Positions 10,738 to 20,864 of a stretch of DNA of 64,000 nt are shown piece by piece. Under the pieces are notes generated by a model. It worked only from the letters and a program-made list of their open reading frames with translations. It did no database searches and was not told where the DNA came from. Source of the stretch: Dactylorhiza incarnata (lineage: Eukaryota > Streptophyta > Magnoliopsida > Asparagales > Orchidaceae); assembly GCA_033032865.1 (NCBI GenBank), contig JAWHQI010000049.1, positions 6,634,001 through 6,698,000 of the forward strand, given 5' to 3'. Made by a program: the position numbers and the translations under genes. Positions within the stretch are counted from its first letter, which is position 1. Each line of letters opens with the position of its first letter.

Positions 10738-10764
10738 TATATATATATATATATATATATATAT
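10738..10764. repeat. (AT)n microsatellite
   Basis: About 27 bp of pure TA/AT repeats between ORF3 and the polypurine tract. Confidence 0.95.
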
Positions 10765-10891
10765 CTATTTTTGTGTTTGGATAAAACGTTGATTCTCTCT
10801 TTAAATTATAACTGCCTGTGTTTGTGCTGTTTTGTTCATTATATTTTCTGTGCAATTCAACTTAGTGCATAGGGTTATGACATCTTCAAAT

Positions 10892-10901
10892 AGGGGGAGA
10901 T
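10892..10901 (+). promoter_or_regulatory. E1 polypurine tract
   Basis: AGGGGGAGAT directly before the TG of the 3' LTR; primes plus-strand DNA synthesis in this class. Confidence 0.9.
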
Positions 10902-12494
10902 TGTTGGGTATTGTATCCATAATCACCTGGATTTGAAGGTGTTCCCTAATGAACTAAATTGAATTGAGTATGTATTTGATGATTTCTCTTTAGTTGTATT
11001 GTGACAGGTCATAATGCTAAGTGCACACCAAAGTCAGGTTGCAATGGATCACCAAACACAGTTCTAGACAATGTAATCCCTCATTGTGTAGAACAAAGTG
11101 TTGGTTCATGTGTAATCTCTCTTTTGGGGTGCACTTCATATTCTCACAACTGAAGGTTTTCAAGGTTGAGGAGTGGAGTAGGTTTTCAGAAGAAAAGGAA
11201 TTTTTGCTAAGTCAATTCGTCGAGATGTCACGTGAAGTCCCGTGACTCCCGACGAATCCTGATAGAAGCAAATTTTCCATTTTGAAGAAGAAAATTCTGC
11301 TGCCAAGTCCATTCGTCGGCTGTTCTCGTGAACTCCCGACGAATGTCGACGAATCCTGACAGAAGCCAATTTTCCATTTTGAAGAAGAAAATTCTGCTGC
11401 CAAGTCCATTCGTCGGCTGTTCTCGTGAACTCCCGACGAATATCGACGAATGCTGACAGAAGTCAAAAAGGCAACTTTGTGAAGGAATCTGTGCAGCTAA
11501 GTCAATTCGTCGAAAGTTCTCGAGAACTCCCGACGAATCCCGACGAATCCCGACGAATGAAAACAGAAGGTGTTTTCCACGACTTGATCAGTATTACCAA
11601 TGGCTAAGTCAATTCGTCGAATCTTCACGTGATGTCTCGATGAATGACGGACAGACGGATTTCAAATTTTATGTTTCGTTTTTGAAAATTAGGGTTGGCC
11701 GACATGTCCAGTACACGTGGCGACCTCTACTTATCTGTCGCCCGAGCCGTTGGAGGTTTCCCTTTAAATACTCCTTTTATTTTTAGGGCAAACACGCATG
11801 TTAAGAAGAGATAATATTTTCTAGCCGTCTTTATCATCGTTTGCTGAACAAGTTTCTGAGATCTAACTTCTACGCCGCTCAAGATTCGTTTTCCAGTGCT
11901 GCTAAAGATTTCTCAGATAAGAAGGCCTTTGATCTTGTTTCTACTCTCTCTATTGAAGATCTTTTCAATTAAATCAAATGGTCTAATCAGATCAGGTTTG
12001 CCGAGTTTCTTCTCTTCTAAATCTTTGAAGATCCAAGCTTTCATTCTCAAGGAAGAAGAAGACTCAGTCTTTCAAGATCTGAAGTTAATCTCTGTTGAGA
12101 TTTAGAAGAAGTATTTTATTTCAATCTCTATTTGATTTCTGTAGGAGTTTTTACTCCGAGTTATTTTGTAGGAGTTGTTCACTCTGAGTTGTAGGAGTTT
12201 ATCTCCGAGTGTTTTTGTAGGAGAGGTTGTTCTCCGAGCTTGTAGGAGCCGTGGTCTCCGAGTGTAGGATTTGTTGATAAATCCGAGTTTTGGTGAAGTT
12301 ACCGACGCTAGCCCGAAGTGCTAGATAGGCAGAGAGGGAGAGAGGAGTACCCACCTTGGGGAACATCTATAAATCTTGTGTCTCTGTGCTGTGATTTTTA
12401 TTGTTGTGTGTGCTAAATTTTTATTCCGCAATCGTAGTAGAGATCACCTATTCACCCCCCTTTAGGTGATTTAGGTAGACAACTAGTTCTTTCA
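10902..12494 (+). repeat. E1 3' LTR
   Basis: 1,593 bp, same order of parts as the 5' LTR: five CpG-rich units from 11209, TATA-like box 11762-11771, stem-loop array 12143-12285, TATTCACCCCCC phrase, CA end at 12494. An extra CCCGACGAAT in unit 4 accounts for much of the length difference from the 5' LTR. Confidence 0.95.
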
Positions 12495-12499
12495 ACTTC
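12495..12499. repeat. Right target-site duplication of E1 (ACTTC)
   Basis: Matches 1122-1126 exactly. Confidence 0.95.
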
Positions 12500-12848
12500 C
12501 TTCTACTATCTTTGTAAGAGCCTCCCAGATTTCTTTGGCTGATTCACAGTAAACAACCCTTTGAAAGATTTCATCTGAGAGGGTTGAGACAAGAATGTTC
12601 ACAGCTTTTGCATCACATATTTTTGCCTTTTTCTCATCATCTGTCCACTCAGCCCTTGGGACAACTGTTTGTGTCACTTTACCACTTGAGTCCTTCCTAT
12701 AGGGCTTTGGAGGACCTGTCAAAATTACATTAAACAAATCTTCATCAATAGAATTCATATAGATCCTAATTCTTGTTTTCGAAACTGCAAACTTTTCAAA
12801 ATTGCACATTGGTGGTCTGGTGGAAGCATAATCTTTGATTTGTGCCAT
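12500..12848 (-). pseudogene. gag: A1 gag, N-terminal part (cut by E1)
   Basis: ATG on the minus strand at 12848-12846; a longer frame begins further right but has no gag-like sequence. The piece encodes the start of a UBN2-type gag core: a short N-terminus, a Trp-Thr-Asp-Asp-Glu-Lys stretch and an IWEAL-like segment typical of this fold. It runs without a stop to the ACTTC duplication and continues in frame at 1126. The upstream context (primer site at 12931, LTR at 12949) supports this as the true gag start. Confidence 0.85.
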
Positions 12849-12930
12849 GTGAAAAATAGTTTTTAGAAATCTATATATATATATATGAGGTAGGATCTTT
12901 TTGATCAAGGAGTTACCTTTTTTAGATCAA

Positions 12931-12948
12931 CCTAGCTTTGATACCAAT
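12931..12948 (-). promoter_or_regulatory. A1 primer binding site
   Basis: On the minus strand ATTGGTATCAAAGCTAGG directly follows the LTR; a Met-tRNA-type site. Confidence 0.85.
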
Positions 12949-13225
12949 TGAAAGTGCACAGTTAACCTCACTAGAATTCTCTAAAGGGGGGGGGGGGGGG
13001 GTGAATAGAGATTTAAAAATACTTTGTGCAAAGTTAACAAATATATATATATGTGTAATAATCATAGATTTAAACTTCCCACACACACCAACAAGAATTA
13101 AGCAAGTAAAGAAAGTAGAATAGCAATAAGAAAATCACAGCACAACACAAAGAAATATAGTGGTTCCCCAAACTTTGGGTAGTCCACTCTTCTACCCCCT
13201 TGGTAGGAATTCACTATCTTGTACT

Positions 13226-13320
13226 GAGTCTTTTGATAAGGAGACTCTTAGAACCAGCCTGAGTCTTTTGATAAGGAGACTCTTAGAACCAGTACAACTG
13301 AATTTTTTGAAGAGAGATTC
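13226..13320 (-). repeat. Stem-loop units in A1 leader
   Basis: Plus-strand reading: GAGTCT...AGACTC at 13226-13247 and again at 13261-13282 with the same loop (TTTGATAAGG), then GAAT...ATTC at 13300-13320. They lie about 360-460 nt downstream of the A1 TATA box in element sense. Same design as in A2 (14452-14645). Confidence 0.7.
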
Positions 13321-13676
13321 TAAAAACTCTTTTACACAATTTGAAAATGAAATAAGAGTAAGAAGAAGAAGTAGAAGAAGTAATTGAAACAAGAAAGAAT
13401 CTTCTTCCTAGCAAGAAGATTAGAAGCACAAGAAATAGTGAATGAAATCTCTCTTCAATAGTGAGAAGGATATTGTAGGCCTTTTTCTTTATCAATGAGA
13501 GCTTTCAGAAATTGCAGCAGTATGGCTTCAGAAGAAGGAGAAGAAGAGAGCTTGTTGTTTGCTGCAACACAGTTTTACTTCTCTCAGATTTTCTCACTTT
13601 TCACTTGGGAGCTTTTCCTCCTTTTCAAATGGATGGAGTGGATCACTTCTCATTTTCTTCTCTGCCGACTTCCCTC

Positions 13677-13686
13677 TTATTTATAG
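13677..13686 (-). promoter_or_regulatory. TATA box of A1 5' LTR
   Basis: Minus-strand CTATAAATAA, between the CpG-rich block and the leader stem-loops. Confidence 0.65.
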
Positions 13687-14276
13687 CTCTGTTTATTCAA
13701 AGAATACTATAGGAGAATAATCAATTAGCAGACAGAGAAATAGTAAGAGAGAAAAGATTCCATAATCAATATTTCTGTAGAAGGAAAGAGATCATTCTGA
13801 TTTCAAATAATATCCATAATAAACTTAATCAATTTAGCCAAGAATCATTTAGAAGGAAAGACTGATTCAAAACGGCTAGAAAAGAATAATATCATTCCAT
13901 AAATTTTAGATATACAGATAGAAGGAAAGAGATCTGGCGTGTTTTTGAATTTGACATAGAAATCGACGTACGCCGATTACTATTCGACAGAAGCGTCGAG
14001 TTCAGACTGACTGGACGTCGAGAGGAGAATATGGAAGGTGCGTCACTAAGGTGCGTTGACTTCATTAGATACGTTGACTAGAAATCGGAGTTACGTCGAC
14101 ATCGGTTACGTCGAATTCTGGTTAGAGTTACTTCGACTCATTCTGAGAGGAACGTCGACTACACTTCGACGTTGCATCGAATACTATTCGACGCATATTT
14201 ACTTAGACTAATTTTTCATTCTTAGAATTTCTATTCTACTCATTTTTAGGGGTTAAGATAAATCATTTCCCCAACA

Positions 14277-15731
14277 AATATGCAATCAGAATACCAGCTC
14301 AGAATAAATTAAACACAGATTACTGAAAAAAACGTAAGTAAAGGGACATCACAAAAAATTCACAACACAAGACAAGAGCTATAGTGGTTCCCCAAAATAT
14401 GGGTACATCCACTCTTCAACCACCTTTATAGGAATACACTACAAAGTTCCTGAGTCTTTTTTTAAGGAGACTCTTAGAACCATTGAGGTTTTTGGTAAGG
14501 AGACTCTTAGAACCAACTATTGAGACTTTTGATAAGGAGACTCTTAGAACCAAGGAATGAGTCTTTTAATAAAGAGACTCTTAGGACCAATCTAGATCTT
14601 TTGATAAGGAGATCTTGAACCACTGAATCCTTTGGAGGGAGATTCTAAAAGCTCTTTACTCAAGTTACAGAATGAGACAGGGAGAAAAGAGGACGAAGAA
14701 GAAGTTGTAGAGATGTTTCTTCTGTTGGTGTTCTTCAGTATTTGTTTTGAATAAACCCATTCTTAAGGTAGAAAAGAATGCAAGGGTGATGACTTCCTGC
14801 TGTAAGTGAAGAAGAAGAAGCAGAGCCTTTGTATTTCTTATGTACACAAATGTTCTTCTTATTCTATCTGAGAGAGAGAGCTTGAGGAAGGAGATATCAG
14901 AATAGGATAGCTTCAGACCCTTGTTTTGTCTTTCTTCCTCTGTATTAATATTAATTTGTTTCCTCTTCTATTTTGTGCTTAGAAGGAATGTCCACTGGAT
15001 AAATATTTCTTTCCATTTCTGTTCACGATCCGTCAATATAAATTTGAATAACTTCCAAGAATGTCTTTGTTGTCTCTCTGGAGTACTCCATTTCATTCTT
15101 GACAATAAACGATCTGTTAGAATTCAAATTTCATCTTTGGATACCTTCTAAAAAAGCATCAGAAAAGAATACAGAAAGTATTCTATTTTTGTGCCTATAT
15201 TCGACGTAGCGTCGAATATATTTGCTTTCTAGTCGACGCACCTCCGAGTTCTAATAGAAGCTGCTTTGAATTCCTCTTAAGCTTTGAACTGAACTCACAT
15301 ATCGATGTTGCGTCGAGTCCATATCGACGTATCCGTCGAGTTGAAAACTTGGACTTTGACCTTCATCTTTTGCGTCGAATTCTAGTCGCAGTTGCGTCGA
15401 CTTCTAATACTGCTTTGACTGACTCTGTCTTCTGCGCCGAGTACATCTCGACGTTGCGTCGACTTGGACTTCAATATGAGTTACTTATACTTGTATTCAA
15501 AGTTGCTTCGACTTTCAGTCAAAGTTGCGTCGACTTTTATTCGATGCAAGTTGAACTCAACTGAATTTTGTACTTGTTTTGGACAGGTCTTGACACTCTA
15601 GTGTGAGTGTGATATCCTAGGACATCTAATGACCAAATTACCCTCTCTATACAACATGTGTAATATATCCTAGAAAATGAAATCACCTGCACATAATTTG
15701 TAAGATGAATCAAATGGTGTTTTCCCCAGCA
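14277..15731 (-). repeat. A2 3' LTR, truncated at its U5 end
   Basis: Minus-strand start TGCTGGGG at 15731, next to a polypurine tract. CpG-rich CGTCGA motifs at 15200-15545. The phrase CACAACACAA...TATAGTGGTTCCCCAAA (14360-14395) recurs in the A1 LTR at 13140-13175. The last part equivalent to A1 12949-13040 is missing; the sequence stops where A1 begins. 14277-14281 (AATAT) is the candidate target duplication for A1, whose other copy would be left of the window. Confidence 0.75.
14452..14645 (-). repeat. Stem-loop array in A2 leader with covarying stems
   Basis: Plus-strand reading: GAGTCT/AGACTC (14452-14473), weaker units at about 14485-14506 and 14522-14543, GAGTCT/AGACTC (14559-14580), AGATCT/AGATCT (14594-14615), GAATC/GATTC (14625-14645). 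Loop (TTTGATAAGG type) and spacer (TTAGAACCA type) stay similar while the stems switch on both sides. Confidence 0.75.
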
Positions 15732-16565
15732 ATCTCCCCCTATTTATCTTAACAAATTTTATAAATTGTTTAAGTGGTTTCAAACATACTGTTAAATAAA
15801 AAAAATAGAGTACAAACAAACATACATTAACACAAAATTACATCATTGCACAGAAATATGGATCAACATGATAAACTTTCAATTGATCAGATTGTCTTAC
15901 ACAACTATATCTTCAAATATATTTACTGAGATGTTATAATAGAAATTGTTCATCTGTTGAGTACCTGCATTGTTCTATTCTTTTGGAGGAGTTTCCCTCT
16001 TCCTTGAGAAAACCAATGGTGCCACCTTTCTTGGTGAAAATACCAGAGGCTCGTCCTCCTCTTCAGCAGTCTTGTTGTCTTCTTAATGAGTGTCATCTTC
16101 TTTTGGAGGCTCCCCCTGACTTTGTGCTTCCTTTTCAGCTATTTGAGTAGCCTATTTAGCAATCTTTGAGACTTTTCCCAAGAGATGATCATATTCTAAG
16201 GGATCTCCCTGGGTTGATGTAAGCATCTCCCCCTGAGTTTGTGCAGGGAGCTCCCCTAGATTTGTGCTTCCTTCTCTGGAGCCTGAACTGTATTATCTGG
16301 AATAGTATCTGGAAGAACTTTGTTAAATACTATGATCTTGTTAGGATCTCCAGATTCCCGAGCAAGATTATTGTCTTAAGGGATTTCAACTTTCTTATCC
16401 TTCTCATGGCCACTCTCCTTTTCTTGGTTATCCACTTCCTCCTCATGGATATTCTCCCCCTTTTGAACCTTACTAACAAGGGAGGTTAAGAAAGATTTTA
16501 TAACCATGGAGGAGGACACAAGCTTTGAGTGCTAGGAGTGAATCCTTTGACTCATGTAGCTCAGT
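15732..16565 (-). promoter_or_regulatory. A2 polypurine-tract region upstream of 3' LTR
   Basis: On the minus strand AGGGGGAGAT (15732-15741) precedes the LTR, and further copies of GGGGGAG occur near 16115, 16232 and 16455. No convincing ORF. Multiple polypurine tracts before the 3' LTR are a known Sirevirus trait. Confidence 0.7.
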
Positions 16566-17499
16566 CTACATCTGAGAATATTTTCTATTAAATTTCCTTG
16601 CTTGATTTAATAGGAGATCAACAAATGTTCCAGTGGTCAGCCCCACTACTTTAGAAATTACTTGATCAACATCAACTGGGTGGATAGACTGGGAGGTAGA
16701 AGTAGGAAATGTGTCAACTGAAGGTGTGAATATGTTAACTGGAGGCACTTTTATTGAATCAACATTGATATCTGTGAGATTTTGGTTGATAGGGGATTGT
16801 CCTTGATGATCTTCTGGTGGTGTGATAGATTATGGTAGGGGAGCAGAATGAATGTTTGTGAGATTTTCAGTAGAAGGGGTGATAGATGGTTGTTGTTGTT
16901 GTTGAGTGGTGAGAATATGAAGTGTGAACTCTGGTGTTATATCAGGTAGACTTGACTGGAGGTCTTGGGCTGGAGCATCATCTGGGAGGTCTGTTAGGAC
17001 TACCTCATTACCTTGAGGACCTAGAGAAGGAGGAGGAGATAGTGCAGTTTGACCAGACTTCAGAATTTGCTTGGTGCATTTTGAGAAAATTCCTATATTA
17101 ATCCTTTTTCCAGGAGGAATGGGCACTCCTTTTGATTTGCATACTACTGGATACTGATGATGTAACACTTAGCTCATGACCCTTACATATGCATTCTCAT
17201 TGTGGGCATACGTGTGTCTAATTAACTTTAATAAACACTTCCCCCAATTGATTCATTTGTTCATAACTAGGACACCCATTATCTGTAATTGTTGCTTTGG
17301 GATTGCATCATGTGCAGAAATCTTGTATAGTAAGACTTTTCCTACTATATCAGCCAGAAATCTATATTCCTTAGATAGATCAATCTTCTTTAGGTTAATC
17401 GCCTTTTCCTTGTTGTAATGTAGGATTTGAAGGGCCTGTTGAGTTTCTTGCGCTAAAAGTTACGCTGAATCCTCTCCCATAGGCAGGTCAAATGTCATG
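16566..17499 (-). pseudogene. A2 ORF3, C-terminal part (broken)
   Basis: Minus-strand fragments in shifting frames with several stops. 17499-17169 encodes a degraded stretch that aligns with the early part of E1 ORF3 (about 8730-8990), including a region around LLYKISAHD. 17168-16830 is open and has a basic patch (SKGVPIPPGKRINIG), a Pro-rich stretch, an acidic stretch and a poly-Gln run. 16748-16566 is a further open piece. The N-terminal part is at 35994-36241, beyond E2. Function unknown. Confidence 0.65.
17495..17499. repeat. Left target-site duplication of E2 (TCATG)
   Basis: Directly before the E2 5' LTR; matches 35989-35993. Confidence 0.95.
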
Positions 17500-17696
17500 T
17501 GTTGGACATGTGTGTCACATCGCTTTGTTTGAGAATAACAAATCCCAAATTGTATTTGTTCTTGCTTGTCGTGTGTTTATAGTGTGCAGGAACTATAGGT
17601 GCAATACTCCACAGGTAGAAAGCAGCTGAATTCTAAAATCTGGAAGAATGCACTACCGACAGCGTTAGAGCTACCGCCAGGCGCTAGCTCAGGTTC

Positions 17697-17830
17697 CGTT
17701 CGACGAATTTGCCTGTGTTCGACGAAAATTTCCGTTCGACAAACTTGAAGCTCCGTTCGACGAAAATTTTCGTTCGATGAAATTTTGTTCGACGAAAATT
17801 CCGTTCGACGAAAATTCCGTTCAATGAATG
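17697..17830 (+). repeat. About eight 14-21-bp CGTTCGACGAAAATT-type units in E2 U3
   Basis: Tandem units around the core GTTCGACGAA. The 3' LTR array (34833-34970) also has about eight, but the unit order differs: one more before the GAAGCT-containing unit and one fewer after it. Confidence 0.85.
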
Positions 17831-18002
17831 TTTGTTCTGCCACGCCGCCGATGGTTTCGCTACCGCTACCGCCAGCGCTAGCACTACCGCCAGGCGCTAT
17901 CTCAAGTTCGTGCACAGCGCCACACTGCCGACGATTTCGCAACAGCTCCACACGAATTCTACCGCAGGAGCTAGGAGCTACCGCAGGCACTATCTTCAAG
18001 TT

Positions 18003-18010
18003 CTATAAAT
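18003..18010 (+). promoter_or_regulatory. TATA box of E2 5' LTR
   Basis: CTATAAAT; repeated at 35124-35131 in the 3' LTR. Confidence 0.7.
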
Positions 18011-18288
18011 TGATGGGATCTTTCTCGTTTTGGCTAATCCATCCCAGAGAGATTATTAGGGCCACAATTCTATTGTTGTTATGCTGCCGAAGATGGATCT
18101 CCCTCTAAAAGCTTAAGGAGATTTCTGGAGGAGGACTACATCACGCTACATCCGAAGGACGATCGCTTCGACCTCGCTCATACTACAACGATCCTTCATC
18201 CTCATCTTCAGAAATCTCATATAGGGAGTTTTTATTATTGTTATCTTTATTTTTCATTCCATACTTTCTTTGTAACCGTTTAGTTAAT

Positions 18289-18451
18289 TTGCCTTGTGTT
18301 GGCAACTAGGTATGGGTAGGACTTAGTGGGAATTCGCCTTGTGTTGGCGACTAGTTCTAGGTGATTAGATCTAGGGGGCTCGAGGCCATATTTGGGGAAG
18401 GATTGGCTAGAGCGGCTTGAGGCCTTATCTGGGGAAGGATAGGCTAAAGCC
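18289..18451 (+). repeat. Stem-loop units in E2 leader
   Basis: TTGCC-TTGTGTT-GGCAA (18289-18305) and TCGCC-TTGTGTT-GGCGA (18334-18350) have the same loop and a compensated T-A to C-G change in the stem. Then GGC-TCGAG-GCC (18377-18387), GGC-TTGAG-GCC (18414-18424) and GGC-TAAA-GCC (18442-18451). Counterparts are at 35410-35575, in E5 (60121-60286) and, inverted, in E4 (about 37735-37912). Confidence 0.7.
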
Positions 18452-18869
18452 AACTGGTTTGTGGGGATACAAGTCGGTATAGAAATGGAAAAGATATTTA
18501 CATTTGTACGCCTCCGATTTCTAGCGATATTGAAATCAAATTTATGTAAACACTTTTTTCATATAATATAATCATGTCTCTTTTTGTGTTTACTTGATTT
18601 CTATCTTTTGGCATAATCTCTACTATATTGGTTACAAAGTTTTCAATTCGTATCACTTTATCTAAATTATTTAGTTCAATCTCTTTCATCATAAAACAAT
18701 TTAGTTCTTGTTTCTAAATTTGGTTATTATGACATTCTCATAATTTAGCGAAATTGTTATTTTGCCTTTCTCTTATTATAAAACAATTTAGTAATTTTCA
18801 TAAAATTATAAGGAAGAATTTTATTCCCTTATTCACCCCCCCTCTAAGGGCGCCGTAAGATCCAACAAG

Positions 18870-18881
18870 TGGTATCAGAGG
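18870..18881 (+). promoter_or_regulatory. E2 primer binding site
   Basis: TGGTATCAGAGG two bases after the 5' LTR; Met-tRNA type. Confidence 0.9.
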
Positions 18882-18914
18882 AGGTTATTCCAAACGGTTT
18901 AAAAACCAAGAATA

Positions 18915-20864
18915 ATGGCGTCTTATGATCTCGCTTTTTCCGAGAGTCAGGGAATTAGTAGACCTCCACTCTTTACTGGTTCAGATTATAATTATTGGAA
19001 AAATAGGATGCGTTGTTTTCTTATGACCCTAGATATTAAGGTATGGAATATGGTCGGAGAGGAATACTCTCCTCCTACATGTGTAGTTGGAGAGATAACT
19101 TTAGAGAAACCAAAAGATAAATGGGATGATAGGGATAAGCTAAAATGCAAAAACAACGCCAAGTCCATGAATGCTTTATTTTGTGCGTTAGATAGAAATA
19201 AATTTAATAGAATTTCTGCATGTACTACTGCTTATGAAATTTGGAATCATTTGGAAGTTACTCATGAAGGTACATCACAGGTTAAAGATTCAAAGCTTTT
19301 CCAACTTGAGTCGGAATATGAAAAATTCCGGATGGATGAAAGTGAAGATGTTGATGCCATGTACACGCGCTTCACCAAGATCGTCTTTGCCTCCAAAGCA
19401 CTTGGAAAGACCTTCTCCAACGGTGACTTGGTCCGAAAGATCCTTCGTTCCCTTCCACCAAAATTCAACCCGAAGGTGACGGCCATTTCAGAATCGCACA
19501 ATCTAAGGACGCTCCAAGTTGAGAGCCTCATTGGGAATCTCAAAACCCATGAGGTAGAACTCAAAATCCAACATGATGAATACAACAAGGAGCCAAAGAA
19601 GAAGGCGTTGGCATTAAAATCAAAGAAGGAGTGCCAAGAGGATGAGGATGAAGATGAAGAAAGTCTTTTGGTGAAGAACTTCCGAAAGTTCATGCGAAAT
19701 CCGGAAAGGCGAAACACTTTCTGGAAATTTATCCAAAAGGATGGAAGATGGAAAGGGTCGTCCTCAAAGAAGGAAAAGGAGAGCGACGATGAAGAAGAAA
19801 GACCTCCACTGGAATGCTTTCATTGTAGGAAGACCGGGCACATTCGGAGCCAGTGCCCAAAGTTCTTGAAGGAGAAGAAAGAAAAGCGGCACAAAGGGAA
19901 GGAGAAGAAGAAAGTGCTAAAAGCTAGAACATGGGATGACTCCTCCTCCTCCTCCGAAGAAGAATCAAGCGGGTCTATATAAAGAGAAGATGAGGAAGCA
20001 AGCATGTGCCTCATGGGACATGGAAATGATGGAGACGACACCAGTGTTCTTAGTGACACTGAGGTAACTCCTCCCACTTATGATGAACTCTTTAATGAAT
20101 TCCTTGAAACTTGTAAAGCTTTTGATAAAAATATGAAAGATAGTATTTTATTGAATCGTGAATATGAATCTCTTATTAAAGAAAATCAAAAGCTTTCCAA
20201 AAAGGTAATTGTTTTAGAAAAGAGAAAGGTTTCTTGCCAAGAGTGTGATCACTCCACTAAATTGGCAAAAAATATTGAAGAGTCACTTTCTAAAGCCCTC
20301 TCTCATGCCAAAACTCTTACAAAAGAGAAGGGGGAATTAGAAAGGAAATTAGAAGCCTCTCTTTTGCAAATCAAAAATAATAAAAAAGGTTTTGAAAATA
20401 GGTGTGTCATGCTTGTGAAAGAAAATTCTTCACTTAAAGCACAAGTTCATGATCTCAACATGGCCATTAAAAAATTTGGAATAGGCCAAAAATCACTGGA
20501 AATGATTTTAGGGAACCAGTGCCATGGTTTTGGAAAATTTGGGCTCGGATATCGAGGTGAGGGCTACCGCCCGGCGCTAGCCACTAACACCGGCGCTAGC
20601 ACCTCATAACAGAAACCTGAATTTTCTTTTTCAAAATGCTTTTCTTCTGTAAATCCAATTTATTCCAGCAAGAAAATATTCCAAAAAAGGGTCTCAACCC
20701 CCTTTTTCTCGTGTGCAAACTATTATAGGTTAGGTCACACATCTAGTTCTTGCAGGAAAATAAAACAAAATGCTTTAAAACAAATCTGGGTACCTAAGGC
20801 TTCCACTTATACTATGGGTGGTACCACATGGGTATCCAGATCTTTACTCTCATCTTCTTTCTAG
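18915..20864 (+). pseudogene. gag: E2 gag
   Basis: ATG at 18915 (MASYDLAF...). UBN2-type gag core to about 19600 (FTGSDYNYWKNRM near the start), an acidic/basic linker, and a CCHC knuckle near 19817-19858 (C-FH-C-RKTG-H-IRSQ-C). After that come a Ser-rich acidic tail, a coiled coil (about 20090-20480), and a second knuckle near 20709-20748 in which the second Cys is Tyr. The QIWVPK motif and TAG at 20862-20864 end it. Two extra in-frame TAAs (19980, 20607) break it, but no frameshift. Near 20560-20600 the coding sequence itself carries the GGCGCTAGC motif that fills the LTR. Pol follows with no gap in the same frame. Confidence 0.88.

Larger units (their letters stand above)
1127..12494 (+). 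mobile_element. E1: Sirevirus Copia retrotransposon with extra ORF3, complete but degraded
   Basis: Full-length plus-strand element of 11,368 bp: 5' LTR 1127-2706, primer site at 2708, gag 2798-5026, pol 5033-8200, spacer, ORF3 8472-10701, polypurine tract 10892-10901, 3' LTR 10902-12494. LTRs begin TGTTGGG and end TTTCA. Perfect 5-bp duplication ACTTC on both sides. Gag and pol share one reading frame, broken by a TGA at the gag-pol boundary and two TAGs in pol; ORF3 has two stops and a frameshift. The LTRs differ at scattered bases and by small indels, so this is not a very recent insertion. It cannot make its full protein set as it stands. Confidence 0.95.
1..14276 (-). mobile_element. A1: Sirevirus-like Copia retrotransposon, partial, interrupted by E1
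   Basis: Minus-strand Ty1/Copia element. Reading right to left it has a 5' LTR (14276-12949), a primer site, and gag from 12848, which is cut by E1 at 12494/1127 and resumes at 1126. It then leaves the window at base 1, so pol and the 3' LTR are not seen. Removing E1 and one ACTTC copy keeps gag in frame, so E1 landed in an open gag. The right LTR edge abuts a truncated LTR of the same general type (A2), so A1 probably inserted into A2's LTR. Sirevirus assignment is by LTR style, gag coiled coil and CCHC knuckle; the lineage is inferred. Confidence 0.85.
12949..14276 (-). repeat. A1 5' LTR
   Basis: 1,328 bp, minus-strand ends TGTTGGGG...TTTCA. CpG-rich motifs (CGTCGA and variants) at 13950-14200 lie upstream of a TATA box (CTATAAATAA, 13677-13686). 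Downstream of it, 13226-13320 holds short stem-loops (GAGTCT/AGACTC twice, then GAAT/ATTC). Near the U5 end a G run of about 16 bases (about 12976-12991) occupies the place of the usual CACCCCCC phrase. Confidence 0.85.
17500..18867 (+). repeat. E2 5' LTR
   Basis: 1,368 bp. Opens TGTTGGACATG; U3 carries CpG-rich GCGCTAGC and GCTACCGC motifs and an array of CCGTTCGACGAAAATT-like units (17697-17830). TATA box CTATAAAT at 18003-18010. Leader stem-loops at 18289-18451. Ends CACCCCCCCTCTAAGGGCGCC...CCAACA. Confidence 0.95.

Noticed and set aside
12492..12908. Longer minus-strand start for A1 gag upstream of 12848
   Set aside because: The added residues are a low-complexity Ile/Tyr stretch from a TA repeat; the ATG at 12848 fits gag starts in this group.
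15349..15564. 71-codon plus-strand frame in the A2 LTR
   Set aside because: It lies in the CpG repeat block of U3, antisense to the element, with no recognisable motif.
18498..18692. Minus-strand 64-codon frame in E2 LTR, repeated at 35619-35813
   Set aside because: Antisense in U5, AT-rich, no homology to the element's proteins.
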